Part shown: in pieces, positions 42,628 to 54,182 of the stretch
How the letters are laid out: each line of letters opens with the position of its first letter
How positions within the stretch are numbered: position 1 is the first letter of the stretch
Assembly: GCF_016905445.1 (NCBI RefSeq)
Contig: NZ_JAFEXF010000010.1
Coordinates: forward strand, 16,564-80,563
Length of the DNA: 64,000 bases
Origin: Streptomyces sp. G44
GTDB taxonomy: Bacteria; Actinomycetota; Actinomycetes; Streptomycetales; Streptomycetaceae
Reading direction: 5' to 3'
Notes under the pieces: generated by a model
Seen by the model: the letters and a program-made list of their open reading frames with translations, nothing else
Databases searched by the model: none
What the model was told of the DNA's origin: nothing
Translations under genes and position numbers: made by a program

Positions 42628-45252
42628 GTGACCGAGAACGCTCAGCAGCAGCCCCCAGCGACCACCCCCGAACTGCCGACCCAGTACGCGCCGGCCGAGG
42701 TAGAGGGGCCGCTGTACGAGCGCTGGGTGGAACGGGGGTACTTCTCAGCCGACGAGAAGAGCGAGAAGCCGCCGTACACCGTCGTCATCCCCCCGCCCAA
42801 CGTCACCGGCGCGCTCCACCTGGGCCACGCCTTCGAGCACACGCTGATCGACGCCCTCACCCGCCGCAAGCGCATGCAGGGCTTCGAGACGCTGTGGCAG
42901 CCCGGCATGGACCACGCGGGCATCGCCACGCAGAACGTGGTCGAGCGCGAGCTGGCCAAGGAGGGCAAGTCCCGCCACGACCTCGGGCGCGAGGCGTTCA
43001 TCGAGCGCGTCTGGAAGTGGAAGGGCGAGTCCGGCGGCCAGATCTCCGGCCAGATGCGCCGCCTCGGCGACGGCGTCGACTGGGAGCGCGAGCGCTTCAC
43101 CATGGACGAGGGCCTCTCCCAGGCCGTCCAGACCATCTTCAAGAAGCTCTACGACGACGAGCTGATCTACCGCGCCGAGCGCATCATCAACTGGTGCCCG
43201 CGCTGCCTGACGGCGATCTCCGACATCGAGGTCGAGTACCAGGACGACGACGGCGAGCTCGTCTCGATCAAGTACGGCGAGGGCGACGAGACGCTCGTCG
43301 TCGCCACCACCCGCGCCGAGACGATGCTCGGCGACACCGCCGTCGCGGTCCACCCCGACGACGAGCGCTACCGGCACCTCGTCGGCAAGCAGATCAAGCT
43401 GCCGCTCACCGACCGCACCATCCCGGTCGTCGCCGACGAGCACGTCGACCCCGAGTTCGGCACCGGCGCCGTCAAGGTGACCCCGGCCCACGACCCGAAC
43501 GACTTCGAGATCGGCCAGCGCCACTCGCTGCCGAACATCGCGGTCATGGACGAGCACGCCGTCATCACCGCGCACGGCCCCTTCCAGGGCCTGGACCGCC
43601 TGGAGGCCCGCTCCGCCATCGTCGGCGCGCTGCGCGCCGAGGGCCGCGTCGTCGCCGAGAAGCGCCCGTACACGCACTCGGTCGGCCACTGCTCGCGCTG
43701 CAAGACCACCATCGAACCGCGCCTGTCGATGCAGTGGTGGGTCAAGGTCGGCCCGCTCGCCAAGGCCGCCGGTGACGCGGTCCGCGACGGCAAGGTCACG
43801 ATCCACCCGCAGGAGATGGAGAAGCGGTACTTCGACTGGGTCGACAACCTCCACGACTGGTGCATCTCGCGCCAGCTCTGGTGGGGCCACCGCATCCCCG
43901 TCTGGTACGGGCCCAACGGCGAAGTCGTCTGCGTCGGACCCGACGACGAGGCTCCCACCGGCGAGGGTTGGAGGCAGGACAACGACGTGCTCGACACGTG
44001 GTTCTCCTCCGGCCTGTGGCCGTTCTCCACGATGGGCTGGCCCGAGCAGACGGAGTCGCTCGCGAAGTTCTATCCGAACTCGGTCCTCGTCACCGGCTAC
44101 GACATCCTCTTCTTCTGGGTCGCCCGGATGATGATGTTCGGCCTGTACGCGATGGACGGCACCCCGCCGTTCCACACGATCGTGCTGCACGGCATGGTCC
44201 GCGACCAGTTCGGCAAGAAGATGTCGAAGTCCTTCGGCAACGCGGTCAACCCGCTGGACTGGATGGACAAGTACGGCTCGGACGCCCTGCGCTTCACCCT
44301 CGCCCGCGGCGCCAACCCGGGCACCGACGTGCCGATCGGCGAGGACTGGGTCCAGGGCTCGCGCAACTTCGCCAACAAGATCTGGAACGCCACGCGCTTC
44401 GCGATGATGAACGGCGCCACGATCGAGGGCGACCTGCCCCCGGCCGAGCAGCTGTCCGCCACCGACCGCTGGGTGCTCTCCCGCCTGAACGCGACGGTCG
44501 CCGAAGTCGACGCGCTCTACGACGACTACCAGTTCGCCAAGCTCTCCGACGCCCTCTTCCACTTCGCGTGGGACGAGGTCTTCGACTGGTACGTCGAGCT
44601 GTCCAAGACGACGTTCATGGCGGGCGGCGAGGGCGCGAAGGTCTCGGCCCGCGTCCTCGGCGAGGTCCTCGACGTCACGCTGCGCCTGCTCCACCCGATC
44701 GTCCCGTTCGTGACGGAGACCCTCTGGACGGCCCTGACGGGCGGCGAGTCCCTCGTCGTCGCCGACTGGCCCGCCGACAGCGGCTTCCGTGACGCCGGCG
44801 CCGAACGGGAGATCGAGACGCTCCAGCAGGTCATCACCGAGGTCCGCCGCTTCCGCGCCGACCAGGGCCTCCAGCCGGGCCAGAAGGTCCCGGCCCGGCT
44901 GACCCTGGACGGCACGGCGCTCGCCCCGCACGAGGCCGCCATCCGCCAGCTGCTGCGCCTCCAGCCGGAGGGCGACGCCTTCACGGCGACGGCGACGCTG
45001 CCGGTCTCGGGCGCCACCGTCGCGCTCGACCTGTCCGGCACGATCGACGTCGAGGCCGAGCGCAAGCGCCTGGCCAAGGACCTCGCCGCCGCCGAGAAGG
45101 AGAAGGCGCAGGCCGAGGCGAAGCTCGGCAACGAAGCGTTCCTGGCCAAGGCTCCCGACCAGGTCGTGGACAAGATCCGCGGCCGCCTCACCAAGGCGGA
45201 GGCCGACATCGCCCGCCTGACGGCGCAGCTGGAGGCACTGCCGGCCGCGTGA
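42628..45252 (+). CDS. valS: Valine--tRNA ligase
   Basis: An 874-residue class I aminoacyl-tRNA synthetase charging tRNA-Val. It has the HIGH motif as HLGH at 64-67 ([19 protein letters not shown]), the CP1 editing domain (about 200-350, with [13 protein letters not shown]), and KMSKS at about 531-535. The anticodon-binding domain is followed by a C-terminal coiled coil (about 805-870, with [22 protein letters not shown]). Length and order are normal for the family. The GTG start is preceded by TAAACT at leaderless distance. It ends at a hairpin shared with the convergent membrane protein. Confidence 0.97.
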   Translation: MTENAQQQPPATTPELPTQYAPAEVEGPLYERWVERGYFSADEKSEKPPYTVVIPPPNVTGALHLGHAFEHTLIDALTRRKRMQGFETLWQPGMDHAGIATQNVVERELAKEGKSRHDLGREAFIERVWKWKGESGGQISGQMRRLGDGVDWERERFTMDEGLSQAVQTIFKKLYDDELIYRAERIINWCPRCLTAISDIEVEYQDDDGELVSIKYGEGDETLVVATTRAETMLGDTAVAVHPDDERYRHLVGKQIKLPLTDRTIPVVADEHVDPEFGTGAVKVTPAHDPNDFEIGQRHSLPNIAVMDEHAVITAHGPFQGLDRLEARSAIVGALRAEGRVVAEKRPYTHSVGHCSRCKTTIEPRLSMQWWVKVGPLAKAAGDAVRDGKVTIHPQEMEKRYFDWVDNLHDWCISRQLWWGHRIPVWYGPNGEVVCVGPDDEAPTGEGWRQDNDVLDTWFSSGLWPFSTMGWPEQTESLAKFYPNSVLVTGYDILFFWVARMMMFGLYAMDGTPPFHTIVLHGMVRDQFGKKMSKSFGNAVNPLDWMDKYGSDALRFTLARGANPGTDVPIGEDWVQGSRNFANKIWNATRFAMMNGATIEGDLPPAEQLSATDRWVLSRLNATVAEVDALYDDYQFAKLSDALFHFAWDEVFDWYVELSKTTFMAGGEGAKVSARVLGEVLDVTLRLLHPIVPFVTETLWTALTGGESLVVADWPADSGFRDAGAEREIETLQQVITEVRRFRADQGLQPGQKVPARLTLDGTALAPHEAAIRQLLRLQPEGDAFTATATLPVSGATVALDLSGTIDVEAERKRLAKDLAAAEKEKAQAEAKLGNEAFLAKAPDQVVDKIRGRLTKAEADIARLTAQLEALPAA

Positions 45253-45271
45253 CTCCGCGCGCTGCACGGCA

Positions 45272-45311
45272 AAGGCCCCCGGGACCGGCTCACGGCCGCC
45301 CCGGGGGCCTT
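45272..45311. terminator. Hairpin between valS and convergent gene
   Basis: AAGGCCCCCGGG (45272-45283) and CCCGGGGGCCTT (45300-45311) form a 12-base-pair stem with a 16-base loop. The terminal AA/TT pairs give a short U-tract in each direction. Confidence 0.75.
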
Positions 45312-45334
45312 CACCGTCGAACGGGACGCCGGTC

Positions 45335-46018
45335 TCAGCCCACCGGCCGGGCGTCCGCCGACGGCTCGTCGACCGGGCCCGCCGGGCCGATCAGCTCCAC
45401 CTGGTGTTCGAAGAGCGCGCTCGGGCCGTCACCGGAGCCGTCGTCGGGGTCCTCGTCCCGCGGCGGCGGTTCGAGCCCGAGCCGCTCCAGCTCCGCGCCC
45501 GCGAGGGCGTCCAGGATCTCCGGGTCGCCGTGCCGCCACCCCCAGGCCAGGCTGCCCGGCGTCGCCTCCGGGATCCGCGCGGCGGTGGCGGCCACCTCGT
45601 CCAGCGGCCTCAGCAGCGAGCGCAGGGCCAGCAGATCGCGGCCGTCGTCGGAGGCGGACAGGTCCCGCGCCGCGCCCGCCTGGCGGATCCACCGCACCCG
45701 GCGCGGCAGCCAGACGACGAGGACCAGGCCGACGGGGACGACGAAGAGGGCGACGGCGCCCACGGCCACGGCGGTGCGCACCGCCACCGGGTCCATGGCG
45801 TCGACGGCGTCCGCCACCCGCCGCAGCGCCGTGTCCAGGCGCCCGTCGACCAGCGGGATGGGCGCCCGACGCTCCTGGAGGGCACGGGGGAGCGCGAGCA
45901 GACAGGCCAGCCGGTACGCCATGACGGCGGCGGCGGCCCACAGCGCGGCCCACAGCAGGACCCCGGCGTCACCGGCGAGCTGATGGGTCCGCCGGGCGGA
46001 ATTCTGGGCATACCACAT
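45335..46018 (-). CDS. Hypothetical membrane protein, two helices
   Basis: A 227-residue protein I do not recognise. Two hydrophobic segments, GVLLWAALWAAAAVMAYRLACLL (about 20-42) and AVAVGAVALFVVPVGLVLVVWLP (about 85-107), flank an exposed loop. The C-terminal half is a cytoplasmic, charged, Leu/Asp/Ala-rich domain (RDLLALRSLLRPLDEVAAT, then WGWRHGDPEILDALAGAELERLGL). The end is acidic and Pro/Gly-rich. The ATG was chosen because GGAGG lies upstream; the two are joined by a perfect 14-base palindrome (next entry). It is divergent from the histidine kinase gene, whose partner it might be, but nothing in the sequence proves this. Confidence 0.72.
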   Translation of the reverse strand: MWYAQNSARRTHQLAGDAGVLLWAALWAAAAVMAYRLACLLALPRALQERRAPIPLVDGRLDTALRRVADAVDAMDPVAVRTAVAVGAVALFVVPVGLVLVVWLPRRVRWIRQAGAARDLSASDDGRDLLALRSLLRPLDEVAATAARIPEATPGSLAWGWRHGDPEILDALAGAELERLGLEPPPRDEDPDDGSGDGPSALFEHQVELIGPAGPVDEPSADARPVG

Positions 46019-46032
46019 GGTCAGATCTGACC
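46019..46032. promoter_or_regulatory. Perfect 14-base palindrome between ribosome binding site and start codon
   Basis: GGTCAGATCTGACC is self-complementary. On the minus strand it directly precedes the ATG and includes the last two G of GGAGG. As RNA it can fold into a 5-bp stem with a GATC loop that hides part of the ribosome binding site; as DNA it is a dimer-type operator. It lies 76 bases from the divergent histidine kinase gene. Confidence 0.45.
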
Positions 46033-46107
46033 TCCGGGACCGCCCGGGGGCGGTCCGCCGCGCCGTGGGGCCGTGCCGCACATCACCAAATCAGGGCCAT
46101 AAGTCAG

Positions 46108-47304
46108 ATGAATCGGGTCGAAAGACCTTGGATGATGGAAGGCATGCACGACCGTCCCGCCGTCCAGGCGCTCCGCCGGGCGGCGGCCACCGGCCGTCGC
46201 CTGGCCGGACGCTGGGCCAAGGCGGCCCGGACCGTGGACCTGCTCACGGCGCTGGGCGCGCTGGCGCTGATGAGCCTGGACGTGCCGGGCCTCGCCGCGG
46301 CGGACAATCCCCTCAACGGCCCCATGGCCGCCCTGGTCCTGGCGGCGGGCGCCGCCTCGCTGATGCTGCGCCGCACGGCGCCCTGGCTGACGTACGCCGT
46401 CGCGCTGTTCCTGCTCGGCTGGCTCTTCGAGCTGACGCTGGTGCAGTTCGCGCTGTACTCCCTGGGCCGGTACCGCGGCCGCCGGGCCGGGACGCTCGGT
46501 GTCATCGGCTATGTGGCGTTCGCCTACGCGCTGTTCCAGCTGCCCGGCTGGCCGCCGCACCGGGGCGAGACGCTCGGCGACTTCCTGAGCCTCGTCGTGC
46601 CGGTCGGCGTGCTCGCGGCGGGGGTCGGCGTGGCCGCCAACCGGCAGGACCTGGTCCGTGCCCTGGAGGCGCAGCGCGTGGAGACGGAGACGCTGCACGC
46701 CGTCCAGCAGGAGCGCGCCCGCATCGCGCGCGACGTGCACGACTTCGTCGGCCGCGAGCTGACGCTGCTGAGCGTGCGTTCCCAGGTGCTCGCGCGCCGG
46801 GCCGAGGGCGGCCCCTTCGCGGACGGCTTCGAGGAGCTGTCGGAGACGGCGCGCAGCGCGCACCGCATGCTGAACGAGATCATCGTCCAGCGCGGCGTGG
46901 ACGGCACCCCCACCCCCGGCCTCGACGCCCTCCCCGAACTCGCCGAGCGCAGCGGCCACGCGGGCAGCCCCGTGGAACTCCTGATCGACCCGGTGGCGCA
47001 CCGCCTCTCCCCGCTGCGGCAGGCGGCGGTGCACCGCGTGGTCCAGGAGTGCCTGACGAACGCGGCCAAGCACGCCCCGGGGGAGCGGGTCACCGTCCGG
47101 GTGGACGTGACGGGCGGGCGCCTCGGCATCACGGTGCGCAACGCCTTGCCGGCCGCCCGCCCCGCCACGGCCCCGGTCTCTGCGGGCATCGGCACGACCG
47201 GCATGGCGGAGCGGATCCGGGCGGTGGGCGGCGCGTTCTCGGCGGGGCCGGCGGACGGGGCGTACGAGGTCCGCGCGTGCCTTCCGGCGGGCGAACTGAC
47301 CTGA
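46108..47304 (+). CDS. Orphan sensor histidine kinase (NarL/DesK type)
   Basis: A 398-residue kinase. The N-terminal half has about five to six hydrophobic segments (residues 40-180) and no large outer sensor domain, so it probably senses within or at the membrane. The HisKA_3 dimerisation motif is ERARIARDVHDFVGRELTLL with the phosphorylated His at 211. The HATPase part has VVQECLTNAAKHAPG (N box) and GIGTTGMAERIRAVGGAF (G box). The usual downstream NarL-type response regulator is absent: the next gene is the minus-strand MreB-like gene. Starts at Met9 or Met13 are possible; no clear ribosome binding site decides it. Confidence 0.87.
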   Translation: MNRVERPWMMEGMHDRPAVQALRRAAATGRRLAGRWAKAARTVDLLTALGALALMSLDVPGLAAADNPLNGPMAALVLAAGAASLMLRRTAPWLTYAVALFLLGWLFELTLVQFALYSLGRYRGRRAGTLGVIGYVAFAYALFQLPGWPPHRGETLGDFLSLVVPVGVLAAGVGVAANRQDLVRALEAQRVETETLHAVQQERARIARDVHDFVGRELTLLSVRSQVLARRAEGGPFADGFEELSETARSAHRMLNEIIVQRGVDGTPTPGLDALPELAERSGHAGSPVELLIDPVAHRLSPLRQAAVHRVVQECLTNAAKHAPGERVTVRVDVTGGRLGITVRNALPAARPATAPVSAGIGTTGMAERIRAVGGAFSAGPADGAYEVRACLPAGELT

Positions 47305-47325
47305 TCCGCCCCGCGTGTGGGCGGC

Positions 47326-50018
<2,693 letters not shown>

Positions 50019-50023
50019 CTCTC

Positions 50024-50389
50024 GTGCGTACGCTCTGCGCTTCGACGCTGATCGGCGAGTTCTTCGTCATCGGCTTCGCCGGCCTGGTCGCCATGAAGGA
50101 CCCGGACCTGTCCATGGGCACGGTCTGGACGGTCAGCGGCATCGCCATGCTGCTGTGCGTGCTGCTGTGCGGCGTGATCACCAGGCCGGGCGGGGTGCAG
50201 CTGGGCTGGGCCTTGCAGATCGCCCTGATCGCGAGCGGTTTCGTGGTGCCGATGATGTTCTTCATGGGCGCGGTCTTCGCCGCCCTGTGGTGGGCGTCGG
50301 TCCACTTCGGCCGGCAGGTCGACGAGGCGAAGGCCCGGTTCGCGGCGATGGCGGAGGGCCAGGCGGAGGCCGGAGGTAACCCCGCGTAG
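50024..50389 (+). CDS. DUF4233 small membrane protein
   Basis: A 121-residue protein with four hydrophobic segments (LIGEFFVIGFAGLVAM, VSGIAMLLCVLLCGVI, ALQIALIASGFVVPMMFF, VFAALWWASVHFG) and a short charged tail. It belongs to the DUF4233 family, which in actinobacteria lies directly after folC. The start is GTG, five bases after the folC stop, so translation is coupled. Function unknown; the constant pairing suggests a role linked to folate or nucleotide metabolism, but this is only context. Confidence 0.85.
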   Translation: MRTLCASTLIGEFFVIGFAGLVAMKDPDLSMGTVWTVSGIAMLLCVLLCGVITRPGGVQLGWALQIALIASGFVVPMMFFMGAVFAALWWASVHFGRQVDEAKARFAAMAEGQAEAGGNPA

Positions 50390-50475
50390 CCGCCCCCGGT
50401 ATCGTGCGGCCCAATCCCACGACGCGATCGCGACCGATCGTGAGAACACCTCTGGTGAACACCTTGGAGCCGCAC

Positions 50476-50889
50476 ATGAGCCAGCGCACCCTCGTCCTGC
50501 TGAAGCCCGACGCCGTCCGTCGTGGCCTGATCGGGGAGATCATCGGCCGCATCGAGCGCAAGGCGGGCTGGACGATCTCCGCGCTGGAGCTGCGTTCGCT
50601 GGACCAGGAGACCCTGGAGCAGCACTACGGCGAGCACAAGGGCAAGCCGTTCTACGAGCCGCTGGTCGCGTTCATGTCGTCCGGTCCGGTCGTCGCGCTC
50701 GTCGTCGAGGGCGAGCGGGTCATCGAGGGCGTGCGCGCCCTGGCAGGACCCACCGACCCGATCGCCGCCGCGCCCGGCTCCATCCGCGGCGACTTCGGCA
50801 CGATCGTGAGGGAGAACCTCATCCACGCCTCGGACTCCGAGGAGTCCGCCGAGCGCGAGCTGAAGATCTTCTTCCCGGGCGTGGCGTAA
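50476..50889 (+). CDS. ndk: Nucleoside diphosphate kinase
   Basis: A 137-residue kinase exchanging the terminal phosphate between nucleoside di- and triphosphates. The catalytic phosphohistidine is in NLIHASDSEESAERE, the family signature. The N-terminus TLVLLKPDAVRRGLIGEII is typical. The length equals the usual Streptomyces Ndk. The ATG was chosen by family; the ribosome binding site TTGGAG is weak. It is the last gene of the folC trio, with its own hairpin afterwards. Confidence 0.96.
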   Translation: MSQRTLVLLKPDAVRRGLIGEIIGRIERKAGWTISALELRSLDQETLEQHYGEHKGKPFYEPLVAFMSSGPVVALVVEGERVIEGVRALAGPTDPIAAAPGSIRGDFGTIVRENLIHASDSEESAERELKIFFPGVA

Positions 50890-51197
50890 CGCCTCGCGCC
50901 CTCACGGGCCCCACTGACGAGGCGTCAGCGACACGCCGTCGAGCACGGACGGCCGGAGAGATCCGGCCGTCCCTCGGCCTGTGCGCCCCAATCGGGGGAA
51001 CCCGTGCCCCCGATGGCACGTCTCCAAGAGCGGGGCGGCACATCATCTGCTGACAATGGCGAAGACCCTCGCGCCGTCTTCGCGCGGCCGAGACTACGAT
51101 GGAAGCCTCCACTGCCACTCAGCACCCACCTCGCCTACCTAAAAAGCCATCACAAGCTCCAATAGGGAAGGCCAGACGCATCCTCATGGGGAACAAC
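50890..51197. promoter_or_regulatory. mreB upstream region with ndk terminator
   Basis: These 308 bases hold no gene. A perfect 11-base-pair hairpin (arms 50947-50957 and 50962-50972, loop GAGA) ends ndk. The remainder to 51197 should hold the mreB promoter(s); the region around 51040-51100 is the most promoter-like, but no clear box pair stands out. Confidence 0.6.
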
Positions 51198-52217
<1,020 letters not shown>

Positions 52218-52230
52218 TCCGATCGAAAAC

Positions 52231-52268
52231 ATCCGCCGTACGAGTGCCTGCCACCTCGTACGGCGGAT
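52231..52268 (+). terminator. Hairpin between mreB and mreC
   Basis: ATCCGCCGTACGAG (52231-52244) and its exact complement (52255-52268) form a 14-base-pair stem with a 10-base loop, 13 bases after the mreB stop. An A/T-containing stretch (GTTGATATAG) follows. It would give separate mreB transcripts with partial read-through to mreC. Confidence 0.7.
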
Positions 52269-52378
52269 CGTTGATATAGAGGCAAGAACAGAATTCAGGC
52301 AAGGCAGAACAATTCCCCAGAACCCCGTGGAACCCGCAGTGTCCACGGAATCCGATTGAGGAAGGCACGCCGCCGCAC

Positions 52379-53422
52379 GTGAGGGACACACGAGAGAGCC
52401 GGCTGCTCCTGGTGCTGCTGATCGCCGTCGCGTTCGCTTTGATCACGGTGGACATCCGCGGTGGTGAGGACTCGCCGGTCGACGGTGCCCGCCAGGCCGC
52501 CGCCACCGTCTTCGGTCCGGTCGAGGAGGGGATGTCCTCCGCCGTCGACCCGATCGGCAACGCCATCGGCGCGGTCCGCGACTCCGGCGAGCGTCACGAC
52601 CGCATCGCCGAACTGGAGCGGCAGAACGCCGCGTTGAAGGCGAAGCTCGGCAGCGACGACCGCAACCGCAGCCGCCTGCGCCAGCTCGACGGCATGCTGA
52701 AGAAGGCCGGCGCCGGTCAGTACGGCATCAAGGGCGCCGAGGTCATCGGCATAGGAGCGGCCCAGGGCTTCTCCTGGACCGTCACCATCGACGCCGGCGC
52801 CAAGGACGGCATCAAGCGTGACATGACCGTCCTGAACAGCGACGGACTGGTGGGCCGCGTCACCACGGTCGGACCGGGCACCGCCACCGTCCTGCTCGCC
52901 AACGACCCCGACTTCACCGTCGGCACCCGCCTGGAGAAGACCGACGAACTGGGCTTCGCGACCGGCCAGGGCGACCGGCCGCTCTCCGTCCAGATGCTCA
53001 ACGGCAAGGCCAAGGTCAAGAAGGGCGACCGCCTGGTCACCTTCGGCTCGCAGAAGGACCGGCCGTTCGTGCCCGGCGTCCCGGTCGGCGAGGTCGTCCG
53101 CGTCGACCCCTCCGGCGGCGACCTGACCCGCAATGTCTACGTGAAGCCGTACGTCGGGTTCACCAAGCTCGACATCGTCGGCGTCGTCGTCGAGGCACCC
53201 CGCGAGGACCCGCGCGACACGGTCCTGCCGAAGAAGCCCGAGAAGCCCAGGCCGACCCCGACGGTGACCGTCACGGCCACCCCGTCGGGCAGGCCGGAGG
53301 ACGGCGCGGCCGAGGGCCCGGCGAACGGCACGGCAGACGACCCGGCAGACGGCCCGGCCGACAACACCGGCAACACCGGCAACACCGGCAACACCGGCAA
53401 CACCGGCAACGACGAGCAGTAG
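52379..53422 (+). CDS. mreC: Rod shape-determining protein MreC
   Basis: A 347-residue protein with one N-terminal helix (LLLVLLIAVAFALITVD) and an extracytoplasmic part. It has a coiled-coil segment (about 70-115, RIAELERQNAALKAKLG) and then the two beta barrels typical of MreC. The C-terminal 60 residues are a Pro/Ala/Asp/Asn-rich tail ending in five NTG repeats. MreC links MreB to the membrane wall-synthesis enzymes. The start is GTG after a purine-rich AGGAAGG somewhat far upstream. It is followed 12 bases later by mreD. Confidence 0.95.
   Translation: MRDTRESRLLLVLLIAVAFALITVDIRGGEDSPVDGARQAAATVFGPVEEGMSSAVDPIGNAIGAVRDSGERHDRIAELERQNAALKAKLGSDDRNRSRLRQLDGMLKKAGAGQYGIKGAEVIGIGAAQGFSWTVTIDAGAKDGIKRDMTVLNSDGLVGRVTTVGPGTATVLLANDPDFTVGTRLEKTDELGFATGQGDRPLSVQMLNGKAKVKKGDRLVTFGSQKDRPFVPGVPVGEVVRVDPSGGDLTRNVYVKPYVGFTKLDIVGVVVEAPREDPRDTVLPKKPEKPRPTPTVTVTATPSGRPEDGAAEGPANGTADDPADGPADNTGNTGNTGNTGNTGNDEQ
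53363..53407 (+). repeat. Five tandem 9-base repeats at the end of mreC
   Basis: AACACCGGC is repeated five times without change and encodes NTG units. The array stays in frame, so slippage would only lengthen or shorten the tail. Confidence 0.85.
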
Positions 53423-53434
53423 GAGACCGGACCC

Positions 53435-54106
53435 ATGCGCTTCAACCGAATCCTGCTCGCCACCACCCTCGTCGTCGTCGCCCTGGTCGTCCAGGTCAGC
53501 GTCCTGGCCCGGCTCCAGCTGCCGGGCGCCGTGCCGGACCTCGTGCTGCTCACCGTCCTCGGCCTCGCCCTGGTCTACGGCCACGTCGGCGGCGCCCTCG
53601 TCGGCTTCGGCGCGGGCCTCCTCTCCGACCTGGCCCCGCCCGCCGACCACGCCGCCGGGCGGTACGCGCTGGTGCTCTGCGTCGTCGGCTACCTCGCGGG
53701 CCTCGCCAAGCCCGAGAGCGGACGGCTGCGCTCGGCCGTCGGCCCGCTCGCCGTGGTCGTCGGGGCCGCCGTCGGATCGACCCTGCTGTACGCGGGCGTG
53801 GGCGCCCTCGTCGGGGACACGGCCGCCCGCCATGTGGGCCTGGTCGGGCTGCTGTTCACCGCCGTGCTCTACGACCTGCTGCTCGCGCCCTTCACCGTGC
53901 CGCTGATCATCGCGCTCGCCCGGCGCACCGAGAACGACCCGCTGGGCGAGGGCTCGCACGCCAACACCGCCTCCGACGTCTCCTCCGGCTGGGTCGCCTC
54001 CGGCACCGGGCTGAGCATCGGCAACCAGCGCGGCGGCCTGCGGGCGAAGGCGGCCAAGGCCCGCGTCGCACGCGCCGGACGCATCAAGGGGGTCAAGCGC
54101 CTGTGA
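53435..54106 (+). CDS. mreD: Rod shape-determining protein MreD
   Basis: A 223-residue membrane protein with five to six hydrophobic segments (FNRILLATTLVVVALVVQVSV onward) and a basic Ala/Lys/Arg-rich tail from about residue 200. The arrangement LPGAVPDLVLLTVLGLALVYG and GLLSDLAPP is MreD-typical. It connects MreC with the wall-synthesis enzymes. The ATG follows AGGAGA. It is in tight order with mreC and mrdA. Confidence 0.93.
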   Translation: MRFNRILLATTLVVVALVVQVSVLARLQLPGAVPDLVLLTVLGLALVYGHVGGALVGFGAGLLSDLAPPADHAAGRYALVLCVVGYLAGLAKPESGRLRSAVGPLAVVVGAAVGSTLLYAGVGALVGDTAARHVGLVGLLFTAVLYDLLLAPFTVPLIIALARRTENDPLGEGSHANTASDVSSGWVASGTGLSIGNQRGGLRAKAAKARVARAGRIKGVKRL

Positions 54107-54182
54107 CGGCGAAGCACCGCGCCGGCCGCCCCGAAGGACGTGGCACCGACCGCACCGAAGGACGTACCAGGGGAGGGCAGAG

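Noticed and set aside
42745..45267. 840-codon minus-strand open frame opposite valS
   Set aside because: It is an antisense artefact; valS is complete on the plus strand.
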